From the NCBI GenBank assembly GCA_049601975.1, contig JBMYRC010000090.1, positions 1 through 16,512 on the forward strand: 16,512 nucleotides of DNA, in the 5' to 3' direction. Made by a program: the position numbers and the translations under genes. This document shows positions 1-7,591 of this stretch, piece after piece. The notes beneath the pieces were generated by a model that worked only from the letters and a program-made list of their open reading frames with translations, was not told the DNA's origin and made no database searches. The stretch comes from UBA6544 sp049601975. Lineage in GTDB: Bacteria > Pseudomonadota > Alphaproteobacteria > UBA8366. How positions within the stretch are numbered: position 1 is the first letter of the stretch; the number at the start of each line of letters is the position of its first letter.

Positions 1-1
1 C

Positions 2-724
2 GACGAGTTAACGATTGAGCCGCGCGACGCCCGAATCTTCAATGTGCCGGCGGGGCATCTTTTCCGCATCGTCAGTATCGAAGGACCACAGGTTGGTGAC
101 CTGAACTTGTGGAACGCGAGCGATTTAGGCGAGCGGTTCTTCAGCGGCAAGACGCGGGCATTACATGCGACCCATGTCAGTACAGGGGATCGGCTGTGGA
201 GCAACCTGCCGCATATGCGACCTTTGGCAACGATTACCCATGATACATTGGATTGGTATGGCTTTGATGAATATGGCGGCGGTGTGCATGACGTGATCGG
301 CACCCGCTGCGACCCTTATACCAACTATTTGTTAACCGGAGAGGATTACCACCATTGTTGCCATTCCAACCTGACCCGAGCCCTGGCAGCGGGGAAGGCC
401 ATGGATTTGGCAGAGGCGGAGCCCCATGTGCACGATGTCCTCAATGTCTTTATGTGTACCGGTTTTACCCGCGACACTCAGCAGTACTTCATGAAGGCCA
501 GTCCGGTGCGGCCGGGCGATTTCATCGAGTTCTTCGCGGAGATCGATTTGCTGGCGGGGTTGTCGGCCTGCCCGGGCGGCGATTGCAGTACCGTGCATTC
601 CAGCGACACGGCGCACTGCTATCCGCTTCGCGTCGAAATTTATCGCCCGGCTCCGGGAGTGTTGGGCGATTGGAAACCCGCTGGGCCGAATGGCTATGGT
701 GGTGGTCACGGCGCCGACGGATAG
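2..724 (+). CDS. DUF1989 (urea carboxylase-associated) family protein, 5'-truncated by window edge
   Basis: The frame is open from the first bases of the window, so the true start lies to the left; a GTG at 44 is only an internal codon, because the 14 residues before it (DELTIEPRDARIFN) already read as family sequence. 240 residues are visible. Family hallmarks are the IEGPQVGDLNLWNASD block near residue 26, HHCCHSNLTRAL around residues 117-128, the DVLNVFMCTGF stretch, PGDFIEFFAEID, and the SACPGGDC motif at about 188-195. The Cys/His-rich blocks are likely metal ligands. Members occur beside urea carboxylase or amine-degradation genes and resemble aminomethyltransferase-type folds, but the reaction is not firmly known. 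The Gly-rich tail after residue 215 seems family-atypical. It converges on the ene-reductase gene with a 40-base gap and no clear terminator. Confidence 0.85.
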   Translation, partial: DELTIEPRDARIFNVPAGHLFRIVSIEGPQVGDLNLWNASDLGERFFSGKTRALHATHVSTGDRLWSNLPHMRPLATITHDTLDWYGFDEYGGGVHDVIGTRCDPYTNYLLTGEDYHHCCHSNLTRALAAGKAMDLAEAEPHVHDVLNVFMCTGFTRDTQQYFMKASPVRPGDFIEFFAEIDLLAGLSACPGGDCSTVHSSDTAHCYPLRVEIYRPAPGVLGDWKPAGPNGYGGGHGADG

Positions 725-764
725 GAAAGAAGATTGCCACGCCATATTGCCGCGCGGATGGGAG

Positions 765-1871
765 CTAGTCCCGACGTTGTTCCCGGTACCAATGAGAGCG
801 GTAACCGCGCACATATTGGGGAGGATAGGCGACTTCCGTATCCAAGGCCGCGGCGGCGCGCCAGGGCCAATGCGGATCGTGCAGCATGCCCCGGGCCAGC
901 GCGACCAGATCGGCGTCTCCCTTCGCTACAATTTCCTCGGCGTGGTGCGGTCGAAATATCATCCCAACAGCCATCACTGGGAGGGCCGTCTCTCGGCGGA
1001 TTGTTGCGGCGAAATCGACTTGATGTCCCTCGCCGATCGGTACTTTCTGGTCGAGTGATAACCCGCCGCTTGAGATTGTCGCGAAGTCGCAGCCGAGGTC
1101 CTTTAGAAGGCCGCAAAGTTCGACCGTCTCATCCAGCCTCCAACCGCCTTCCATATAATCCGTCGCCGAGAGGCGCACGCCGATAGGTTTACCTTCGGGC
1201 CATACGCGTCGGATGGCGTTAAACACCTCGATGCAGAGACGGACGCGGTTCTCGAAACTGCCGCCCCATCGATCCGTGCGGGTGTTTGCGACGGGGGACA
1301 TGAATTCTTGCAACAGGTATCCATGTGCCGCGGTGAGTTCTATCAAGTCGAATCCGGCGCGGTCGGCGCGTGTCGCCGCCGCCGCATGGTCTGAGATGAT
1401 CCGCGTGATGTCTGCTTCGGTGGCGACGCGCGGTTTGGGCCAGCCTTCGGCCCGTGGGGTGCCCGCCGAGCTGAGTGTTTCCCAGGCACCGTCTTCCGCC
1501 GTCAGCGGCGCGTTGCGTCCGGTCGATGGTGCATATGTCGATCCCTTCCGACCAGCATGCGAGAGCTGCACGCCGAGCGCCATTGGGCTGTGTTGCTTGC
1601 AAAACGACACAACCCGGCTGAGGGCGGCTTCGTTATCGTCGGAGTACAATCCCAAGCAACCCAGCGTGATGCGGGCTTCGGGCGATACGGCGGTTGCTTC
1701 CGTGATCAGCAGGCCCGCGCCATTGACCGCGAATTGCCCGAGATGCATCAAGTGCCAATCCGTCGCCGAGCCGTGCTCCGCGCTGTACTGACCCATCGGT
1801 GCGACCACGATGCGGTTCGCCAGTTCCAGGTCTCGCATCCGGAACGGCGAGAAAAGTGCGCTGCTGCTCAC
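765..1871 (-). CDS. Old yellow enzyme-type NADH:flavin oxidoreductase (YqjM/XenA-like ene-reductase)
   Basis: This is a 368-residue FMN TIM-barrel enzyme, expected to reduce activated C=C bonds with NAD(P)H in the cytoplasm. The GTG start is chosen because SSALFSPF is the usual OYE N-terminus; the next ATG, at residue 12, would remove it. Visible landmarks are APMGQYSAEHG (24-34), ITEATAVSPEARIT (56-69), VQLSHAGRKGS (101-111), the HGYLLQEFMSP block (183-193), RWGGSFENR (201-209) and the FMN-phosphate end ALARGMLHDPHW. Two substitutions stand out. The first histidine of the usual H-A-A-H-G-Y motif is Thr180 (LTAAHGY), with H183 and Y185 kept. The redox-modulating Cys of YqjM-type enzymes is Gly27. 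It lies 6 bases downstream of the dioxygenase stop, without an obvious ribosome site, which suggests translational coupling. Family assignment is secure; substrate unknown. Confidence 0.93.
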   Translation of the reverse strand: MSSSALFSPFRMRDLELANRIVVAPMGQYSAEHGSATDWHLMHLGQFAVNGAGLLITEATAVSPEARITLGCLGLYSDDNEAALSRVVSFCKQHSPMALGVQLSHAGRKGSTYAPSTGRNAPLTAEDGAWETLSSAGTPRAEGWPKPRVATEADITRIISDHAAAATRADRAGFDLIELTAAHGYLLQEFMSPVANTRTDRWGGSFENRVRLCIEVFNAIRRVWPEGKPIGVRLSATDYMEGGWRLDETVELCGLLKDLGCDFATISSGGLSLDQKVPIGEGHQVDFAATIRRETALPVMAVGMIFRPHHAEEIVAKGDADLVALARGMLHDPHWPWRAAAALDTEVAYPPQYVRGYRSHWYREQRRD

Positions 1872-1877
1872 GGGGGC

Positions 1878-2711
1878 TCAGGAGGCTTTCTTGACGTCGG
1901 GAACGTATGGTTTCGAGGTGAAGTGTTCCTGATTGTCGGTTCCAGAAAGCTTCAACCCGGCCGCCTTGATGGCGCCGTCATCCACTTTATCCAACGGCAC
2001 ATAATAGCGGTCATCGTCTTTGGTGACCGTATCGTTGCTGATGGCGTTGTAACAGCAGAGCAACGTCCAGCGCCGATTGTCGGAGCGGTTCTGATCGGAT
2101 CGATGCAGCGTGTTGCCGTGAAAGACGACGGCGTCGCCTGGCTTGAGAACGCAATCGACGACTTCGTGTGTCTCCACGATGCGGGGCATGTGCCGTGGAT
2201 CGGCGCAGTTTTGCTCGGGCGTGACTTGAACATGGTCCAGGCGCCCCAGTTTGTGCGAGCCCTTTACCAGTTTCAGACAACCGTTTTCCTCATCCGTATG
2301 GTCGAGAGCGATCATGAAACTCAGCATCTTCGGCGCGATACAGCCGTTGTAGTACCAATAGCCGTAATCCTGGTGCCATTCCCAGGCCCCGCCGACTTTC
2401 GGGTCTTTCGCGGTAAGTTTCGATTGAAAATGATAGACCGGCTCGCCGATCAATGCTTCCGCCGTGTCAACGATACGCGCGGACCGGGCCGCAAGACCGT
2501 AGACGCTGTCACCCGCGCGATTCCAAAGGGATATCCGTGTTGCCCCACCTTCCTGGTCGGCACGCAACAGGGAATGGTCTTGAATGGCGGGGTCTTCTTC
2601 CATTGCCTGGCGGAGCAGTTCGATTTCTTCCGCGTCGAACAGGTTGCGCAAGAACAAGAAGCCGTCCTCATGGTAGGCGGCAACGTTCTCCGGTGACGGA
2701 ACTGCAGACAT
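1878..2711 (-). CDS. Phytanoyl-CoA dioxygenase (PhyH/EctD-like) Fe(II)/2-oxoglutarate oxygenase
   Basis: A 277-residue non-heme iron oxygenase, predicted to hydroxylate a small organic substrate while turning 2-oxoglutarate into succinate and CO2. The iron triad is visible as H113 and D115 in WEWHQDYGYW and the distal H203 in HGNTLHRSDQN; Arg213 or Arg214 is the likely 2-oxoglutarate carboxylate anchor. The WHQDxxYW block, the KGSHKLG stretch and the YNAISND segment after the arginine resemble ectoine hydroxylase and its relatives, but no ectoine synthesis genes lie nearby, so EctD itself is not claimed. The ATG start is preceded by GGAGAG at good spacing. It is the first gene of a two-gene unit with the ene-reductase and is divergent from the amidase across a 310-base gap. 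Confidence 0.92.
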   Translation of the reverse strand: MSAVPSPENVAAYHEDGFLFLRNLFDAEEIELLRQAMEEDPAIQDHSLLRADQEGGATRISLWNRAGDSVYGLAARSARIVDTAEALIGEPVYHFQSKLTAKDPKVGGAWEWHQDYGYWYYNGCIAPKMLSFMIALDHTDEENGCLKLVKGSHKLGRLDHVQVTPEQNCADPRHMPRIVETHEVVDCVLKPGDAVVFHGNTLHRSDQNRSDNRRWTLLCCYNAISNDTVTKDDDRYYVPLDKVDDGAIKAAGLKLSGTDNQEHFTSKPYVPDVKKAS

Positions 2712-3021
2712 GTTAAGCTCTCCAATCGGCTCACTCTTGAAGAATATAGCAAAGAAATCGCCGTAGGCGAAGCCATGGGAATTCGACTGCCGCAGATTAA
2801 TCAGTCAAGAGTAACGGATACGGGAATTACGATTTTCATAATCCATTCGGGTTTGTCTTTTCTCTGGTGTACGTATTTAGATGGAAGTGAAAAAAAAGAG
2901 TGCCTAAGTTGTGATATGAGGGAGCGCTCGATCATGAAACCGAAAGTGGACGTGGTGCGGCGTTCTTTTTCAATTTTGCGCAAGCGTCGTATTAGGCGGC
3001 TGCGAGAGGGCTCGAAATACC
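2712..3021. other. Divergent intergenic region between the dioxygenase and amidase genes
   Basis: This 310-base region is AT-richer than the flanking genes and must hold the promoters of both divergent units. I could not pick out promoter boxes with confidence. It contains a short A-tract near 2889-2897 and a candidate small ORF at its right end (separate entry). No tRNA-like or clearly structured RNA element was recognised. Confidence 0.6.
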
Positions 3022-3032
3022 ATGACGGATAA
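2934..3032 (+). CDS. Candidate basic small ORF overlapping the amidase start (possible leader peptide)
   Basis: A 32-codon ORF starts at ATG 2934 with AGGGAG at 2919-2924 about nine bases upstream, and its stop TAA (3030-3032) lies inside the first codons of the amidase, an 11-base overlap. The product would be strongly cationic, with Arg/Lys runs such as RKRRIRRLR. The frame is also open further upstream (ATG at 2916 and 2775), but only the 2934 start has a well-spaced ribosome site. The overlap would allow translational coupling to the amidase. I recognise no family, and a chance ORF remains quite possible. Confidence 0.3.
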   Translation: MKPKVDVVRRSFSILRKRRIRRLREGSKYHDG

Positions 3033-4305
3033 ACACTTAAACGAAATGACCGCATCCCAAGCGGCCAAGGAGATTGCCGAAGGTCGCGCGACCAGTGAAG
3101 AACTCGTACGGGCTTGCCTGGAAAAGATTGATAGCCGCGAGGCGGACGTGCAAGCATGGGCTCATGTGGATGGTGAGCGCGCCATTGCCGAGGCACGCGC
3201 AATCGACGCGTCTGGACCCAAGGGACCACTCTACGGTCTGCCCGTCGGGTTTAAGGATGTAATCGATACCGCGGGTATACCGACCGCATATGGTTCCGAC
3301 ATTTATCCGGGTCATCAGCCCGACGTCGATGCGCCCTGCGTCGCACTGATCCGCGCAGCCGGTGGGGTGGTGCTCGGGAAGACCGTCACCACTGAATTTG
3401 CGTTCGTCAATCCGAACAAGACCTGCAATCCGCATAATCTCGATCACACGCCGGGCGGCTCCTCTAGCGGCTCCGCGGCCGCGGTCGCCGATTTCATGGT
3501 GCCGCTGACATTCGGCACGCAAACCGGGGGATCGGTCATCCGTCCGGCCTCGTTTTGCGGTGTCGTCGGATATAAACCGAGCATCGGGCAATTCAGCTAT
3601 GCAGGTGTAAAGCTATTAGCGCGATCGTTGGATACATTGGGCGCATTCTCCAGGAGTGCCGCTGACCTGGCGCTGCTCCGGGCCGCTCTATTGGGCGCAC
3701 CCGCGACCGTTGAAACCTTATCTGGACCTCCCGCGATAGCATTCTGTCGCACACCTTGTTGGGACCGAGCCGATCCTTCGAGCCAGGCTTCAGTGCAAAG
3801 TGCCGCGGATCGCTTCACGTCTGCAGGCGCAAACGTGAGTGAATTGGAATTACCGGCGCATTTCGCCGAGTTGGAAGACGCAAATCATACGATCATGATC
3901 TATGAAGGACGCCGCTCGCTCGCGCATGAATTCGCGCGGCACGAGGAGAAGCTTAGCGAAAATTTGAAATCGCGTATGGCGCATGGTCTCGAAATTTCGT
4001 TCGACGATTATCGTGCGGCCATAGAGTTGGCTCGGGCGTGCCTGCGGGAGTTCGATGAATTAGTGGCGGCATTCGACGCGGTATTGGTGCCAAGCGCGGT
4101 TGGTGAGGCCCCGCAAGGGTTGACCTCTACCGGGGATGCGACCTTTAACCGGCCCTGGACCACAATCGGCGTTCCGTGCGTGACCCTTCCCAATACGACG
4201 GGGCGAAATGGCCTTCCTGTCGGCATCCAACTCGTCACTCCTTACGGTAGGGATGAGCAGTTATTATCTGTCGCGGTTTGGGCGGAGGCCGCGCTTTCGG
4301 GCTAA
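3022..4305 (+). CDS. Amidase signature family hydrolase
   Basis: A 427-residue cytoplasmic amidohydrolase that should cleave a carboxamide to the acid plus ammonia or amine. The Ser-cisSer-Lys triad is clear: Lys78 in GLPVGFKD, Ser147 in TPGGSSSGS and nucleophile Ser171 in TGGSVIRPAS. The spacings (K to S of 93, S to S of 24) match those known for malonamidase E2. The C-terminal NRPWTTIGVPCVTLP and LPVGIQLV stretches complete the fold. Length is typical of the short amidases and lacks the extra regions of GatA, and no gatB/gatC lie nearby, so a tRNA-amidotransferase role is unlikely. The start is ATG 3022 behind a purine-rich GAGAGGG. The methyltransferase gene follows 13 bases after the stop, so the two are probably co-transcribed. 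Substrate unknown. Confidence 0.93.
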   Translation: MTDKHLNEMTASQAAKEIAEGRATSEELVRACLEKIDSREADVQAWAHVDGERAIAEARAIDASGPKGPLYGLPVGFKDVIDTAGIPTAYGSDIYPGHQPDVDAPCVALIRAAGGVVLGKTVTTEFAFVNPNKTCNPHNLDHTPGGSSSGSAAAVADFMVPLTFGTQTGGSVIRPASFCGVVGYKPSIGQFSYAGVKLLARSLDTLGAFSRSAADLALLRAALLGAPATVETLSGPPAIAFCRTPCWDRADPSSQASVQSAADRFTSAGANVSELELPAHFAELEDANHTIMIYEGRRSLAHEFARHEEKLSENLKSRMAHGLEISFDDYRAAIELARACLREFDELVAAFDAVLVPSAVGEAPQGLTSTGDATFNRPWTTIGVPCVTLPNTTGRNGLPVGIQLVTPYGRDEQLLSVAVWAEAALSG

Positions 4306-4318
4306 GGTGGATTCCAAC

Positions 4319-4987
4319 ATGACCGAAGGCCCCTCACAAATCTGCCCTCTCTGCGAGGGAGCCGATGTGTCCAATTACTTTCGCGATAAGGTGCGGGGCT
4401 ATGTGCAATGCGACACATGTCAGTTGGTATTTGTCCCACCCCACGAGCATCTCTCTGTCGTCGAGGAGAAGGCGTATTATGATCTCCATGAAAACTGGCC
4501 GAATGATCCGAGTTATCGCAAGTTTCTAAAACGCCTATTCGATCCATTGAGTGCGCGGTTGCCGCAGAACGCGCGCGGGCTTGATTTTGGCAGCGGTCCG
4601 GGGCCAACTTTGTCCCGGATGTTTGCGGAGGCCGGGCACGAGGTGGCTCTCTACGATCCTTATTACGCGCCGGAAATATCTGTGCTTTCGACGCAATATG
4701 ATTTCATTACCATGAGCGAAGTTGTGGAACATCTGGCCGCTCCCGGAATGGAACTGGATCGTCTTTGGAATTGTCTCTCGCCGGGCGGTTGGCTCGGAAT
4801 TATGACCAAGCGGGTCCGCGATCCGCAGGCATTCCGGACGTGGCACTACATCACCGACCCAACCCATGTCAGCTATTTTTCCGAGGCGACATTCCAGTGG
4901 CTGGCCGCGAAGTGGTCCACTCGGCAATTACGGGCCGAATTATTTGTGGCGGGTGCGGATACGGTACTGATCGGAAAGATCGAATAA
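4319..4987 (+). CDS. Class I SAM-dependent methyltransferase with N-terminal four-cysteine (zinc-ribbon-like) module
   Basis: A 222-residue protein. The start is ATG 4319, preceded by AAGGTGG at 4304-4310; the frame is open further upstream to 4208, but that part only shadows the amidase end. The N-terminus has C9-P-L-C12 and C31-D-T-C34, a likely zinc knuckle. SAM motif I is GLDFGSGPGPT (87-97), followed by an acidic motif II region (VALYDPYY) and a post-motif ITMSEVVEHL that fits the methyltransferase-11/23 groups. Similar four-Cys plus methyltransferase architectures occur in sugar C-methyltransferases and uncharacterised enzymes. It is probably co-transcribed with the amidase, so a role modifying the same substrate is possible but not shown. 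The methyl acceptor is unknown. Confidence 0.85.
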   Translation: MTEGPSQICPLCEGADVSNYFRDKVRGYVQCDTCQLVFVPPHEHLSVVEEKAYYDLHENWPNDPSYRKFLKRLFDPLSARLPQNARGLDFGSGPGPTLSRMFAEAGHEVALYDPYYAPEISVLSTQYDFITMSEVVEHLAAPGMELDRLWNCLSPGGWLGIMTKRVRDPQAFRTWHYITDPTHVSYFSEATFQWLAAKWSTRQLRAELFVAGADTVLIGKIE

Positions 4988-5055
4988 GCCTGCGTTGCTG
5001 ACCGGTCGTCGCGCTATATCTCAACCTGAAAGACAGTTGTGAAGGAGTGCAGGCG

Positions 5056-7005
5056 ATGACCGAAATTTCGAACAGCAGGTGGCAGCCCGGTGAAGCTTAC
5101 GCGGACTGTGCGCTTTTGCGATTTCTCGCATTCTGCGAGGTCGCCGATATGCCTGCCTTGCACGCGAAAACAGCGGCGGACCCCGCCTGGTTTTGGGACG
5201 CGGCGATACGGTTCCTCAATGTGCAGTTTTATGAGCCCTATACCCAAGTACTGGATATGTCGGGCGGTATTCAGCATCCGAAATGGTGCCTTAACGCCAA
5301 GACGAATTTAGTGCTCAACTGTCTCGATAAGCATCGCGGCACGCCGGTTTGGGGAAAAACTTATCTGATTTGGGAAGGTGAGGACGGCGAGAAACGCGAA
5401 TTTACGTATGCGGAATTCGATGCGGAGGTTTGCCGTTTTGCGGGTGCATTGCGTGCACAAGGGATCGGTCGGGGCGATGTCGTTGCGACATATATTCCGA
5501 TGCTGCCGGAAGCGATGATCTCTCTTTTCGCAATACTGAAAATTGGGGCCGTCGTGTTACCGCTCTTCTCCGGCTTTGGGCCGGAGCCGTTGCGTGTTCG
5601 CCTTGGAGATGGCGAAGCGCGTGCCGTCGTGACGGCGGATGGTGGGCCGCGTCGCAGTGTACCGTCACCAATGAAGAGTATTCTGGACGAAGCGCTGGCC
5701 GATTGTCCGAGTGTCGAGCATGTTTTTGTCGTGCAACGGCTTGGCGGTGCGGTGGAATGCCCGATGACCCCGGGACGGGATCATTGGTGGCACGAAGCGG
5801 TTGCGGATCAACCACGCGAGCTTGAGACAGAGCGGACCGATGCCGAGGAGATCGGATTCCTGGTCTATACCTCCGGCACCACGGGAAAGCCCAAGGGCGT
5901 TTTGATGAGCCATGTGGGTGCGGTGACAAAGATCGCGCTCGATATCGGCGTGAGTTTTGATTTCGGCGAGAAGGACCGGATGGTCTGGATCAGCGACATG
6001 GGTTGGGTCGTTGGCGCGTTGACCGCGGTCTCTACTAGTTTCTTCGGTGGCAGCCTTTTGCTTGTTGAAGGGACGCCGGATTACCCTGACACCACGCGCC
6101 ATTGGCGGTTACTACAAGAAAACGAAGTCACCTTCTTAGGGATCGCGCCAACCACCGTACGCAGCATGATGCGCTATGGCGACGAAGTCGACGCTTTTGA
6201 TTTCTCGAAGTTGCGGATGATCGCATCGACCGGCGAGCCATGGACTGATGCCGCTTGGCTTTGGCTATACGAGCGCGTCGGAGGCACGCGAGTGCCGATT
6301 ATGAACTATACCGGGGGCACGGAATGCTTCGGCGGTATCGCCGGGAGCAATCTATTGGAGACGATCACGCCCGGCTCGTTCAATGGACCAATGCCGGGGA
6401 CAGGGGCCGCGATCTTGACCGAGACCGGAGAGCCCACGAAGCCAGGTGAACTCGGCGAGTTGGTGATGACGCAACCGTCCATCGGCAATACCCGTAGCCT
6501 TTGGCGCGACGACGACCGTTATATGGAAAGTTATTGGTCGATGTTCGGAGACAAATGGCGCCAAGGCGATTGGGCGATGTATGACGAAGAGGGGTTCTGG
6601 TACGTCCTCGGTCGTTCTGACGACACACTCAATATTTCCGGCAAACGAACGGGACCGGCGGAAATTGAAGGAGCCCTCATGTCGACGGGCAGTATTTCCG
6701 AGGCGGCCGTGATCGGCGTGCCGGATGAAATCAAAGGCACGGCCCTGTGTTGCGTCTGCGTCCCGATGCCAGGCATCAATGACGACGAAGCGCTGCGAGG
6801 TAAACTGTCGGCAGCGGTAACGGATGCGCTCGGGCGGTCCTATCGGCCGCGCGATATCCTGTTTGTCTCGGATTTACCGAAGACCAGAAATATGAAAATC
6901 ATGCGACGCGTTGTCCGTTCGGTGGTGACGGGCGAGCCTGCGGGTGATCTATCTTCTTTAGTAAATCCGGAGTCAGTAGAAGAATTAAAATCAGCTATTT
7001 CTTAA
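5056..7005 (+). CDS. AMP-forming acyl-CoA synthetase, acetyl-CoA-synthetase-like with an altered acyl pocket
   Basis: A 649-residue adenylate-forming ligase that activates a carboxylic acid to acyl-AMP and then acyl-CoA. ATG 5056 is preferred over an in-frame GTG at 5047 because GAAGGAG (5041-5047) sits 8 bases before the ATG and overlaps the GTG. Motifs in order are the ACS-type N-terminal domain (roughly 1-110), the P-loop YTSGTTGKPKG (271-281), the A5 motif YTGGTECFGG (418-427), RQGDW with Asp505, LGRSDDTLNISGKR hinge (518-531), and the catalytic Lys614 in RNMKIMRR. Acetyl-CoA synthetases carry a Trp-Trp-Gln-Thr-Glu A5 motif; here the pocket-lining Trp position is Gly420, so a substrate larger than acetate is inferred. 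It lies 68 bases after the methyltransferase and may belong to the same operon. An acetoacetate or short/branched acyl substrate cannot be told apart from sequence. Confidence 0.92.
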   Translation: MTEISNSRWQPGEAYADCALLRFLAFCEVADMPALHAKTAADPAWFWDAAIRFLNVQFYEPYTQVLDMSGGIQHPKWCLNAKTNLVLNCLDKHRGTPVWGKTYLIWEGEDGEKREFTYAEFDAEVCRFAGALRAQGIGRGDVVATYIPMLPEAMISLFAILKIGAVVLPLFSGFGPEPLRVRLGDGEARAVVTADGGPRRSVPSPMKSILDEALADCPSVEHVFVVQRLGGAVECPMTPGRDHWWHEAVADQPRELETERTDAEEIGFLVYTSGTTGKPKGVLMSHVGAVTKIALDIGVSFDFGEKDRMVWISDMGWVVGALTAVSTSFFGGSLLLVEGTPDYPDTTRHWRLLQENEVTFLGIAPTTVRSMMRYGDEVDAFDFSKLRMIASTGEPWTDAAWLWLYERVGGTRVPIMNYTGGTECFGGIAGSNLLETITPGSFNGPMPGTGAAILTETGEPTKPGELGELVMTQPSIGNTRSLWRDDDRYMESYWSMFGDKWRQGDWAMYDEEGFWYVLGRSDDTLNISGKRTGPAEIEGALMSTGSISEAAVIGVPDEIKGTALCCVCVPMPGINDDEALRGKLSAAVTDALGRSYRPRDILFVSDLPKTRNMKIMRRVVRSVVTGEPAGDLSSLVNPESVEELKSAIS

Positions 7006-7017
7006 ATGTTTATATTA

Positions 7018-7233
7018 TTAATAAATATTAACACTATCCGTTATTGTATTTCCAATATAATTCAATGCTAATCCGATCATTTCGGATAGTATATGGGGTC
7101 GGTTATTTCTGCGGTTCGCACCCAGGACCCGGGCGCTCCAAAGCGGCGGCTCACCCGGACGATAGAGTTCAAAAGTCATGATTAGTTTGTTTTTCGATTT
7201 GCTGGAAGACTCGCGGCGGAAGCGCATTGTCAT
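7018..7233 (-). pseudogene. C-terminal half of a secreted protein, separated from its N-terminus by an in-frame TAA
   Basis: The 71-codon stretch begins with ATG immediately after the TAA stop (7234-7236) of the upstream segment and is in exactly the same reading frame. It reads as folded protein: NKLIMTFELYRPGEPPLWSARV followed by HILSEMIGLALNYIG, a pattern reminiscent of the C-terminal half of DUF4136-type or similar small envelope proteins, where a variable strand precedes a 'leading W-x-G/A' strand. Together with the 7234-7584 segment it would make a protein of about 188 residues. It may be silent, read through, or made by re-initiation at the TAAATG junction, but alone it lacks the signal peptide. 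The stop is 12 bases from the converging ligase stop. Confidence 0.55.
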
Positions 7234-7584
7234 TTATAAATCGGACGAACCGCTGGTCCCCGTTCGGCCCGCGATTGAAAAATTCGCATCCTTGAGAGAC
7301 GACATCACACCAGTGACCTGAAAACCGTATCGCAGAATTAATTCTCCTCTCGGGGCAGCCTTTAAGGACTTGTCGGCTAAAAATTGTTCAAGCGCCGGCG
7401 CGATATCCTGATACTCTGGCCGCTCTTCCAGCGATCGCAGTTCAATCGTGGTACCAGGCGCAATCGTGACATTGCCACGCGATACTATTTCCACCATCTC
7501 GGCTTGAGCAGGAGCCCAATGTGCGGCGACGAGGGTGAAACAGATGAACAAAGATAAGATATGATATTTGTTGCGCACACCATT
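7234..7584 (-). CDS. Exported hypothetical protein, N-terminal half of a frame broken by TAA
   Basis: A 116-residue product. ATG 7584 is chosen over an upstream in-frame start at 7614 because GGGAAG lies about 8 bases before it and it clears the preceding gene's stop (7592). Residues 1-29 form a signal peptide: basic NGVRNKYH, hydrophobic ILSLFICFTLVAAHWA, and a likely cleavage after AQA-E. The mature part contains EYQDIAPALEQFLADKSL and ELILRYGFQVTGV, then a Ser/Gly-rich end just before the TAA. That layout resembles DUF4136-like periplasmic proteins, at low certainty. The same frame continues beyond the stop with protein-like sequence (7018-7233), so the annotated product is probably truncated. 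It is the second gene after the membrane protein. Confidence 0.6.
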   Translation of the reverse strand, partial: NGVRNKYHILSLFICFTLVAAHWAPAQAEMVEIVSRGNVTIAPGTTIELRSLEERPEYQDIAPALEQFLADKSLKAAPRGELILRYGFQVTGVMSSLKDANFSIAGRTGTSGSSDL

Positions 7585-7591
7585 CATCTGA

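Noticed and set aside
355..814. Overlapping ORFs on both strands within and just after the DUF1989 gene
   Set aside because: Low-complexity Arg/Pro/Gly-rich translations with no motif; shadows of the real frame.
1557..2696. A 379-codon plus-strand ORF opposite the ene-reductase and the dioxygenase
   Set aside because: It is fully antisense to two well-supported genes, shows no family motif, and its openness follows from the codon bias of the real genes.
4208..4318. Upstream start for the methyltransferase, overlapping the amidase end
   Set aside because: The extra residues are an out-of-frame reading of the amidase end, and ATG 4319 has a good ribosome site.
5047..5055. GTG start three codons upstream in the acyl-CoA ligase
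   Set aside because: The GTG overlaps the ribosome site itself; ATG 5056 has the correct spacing.
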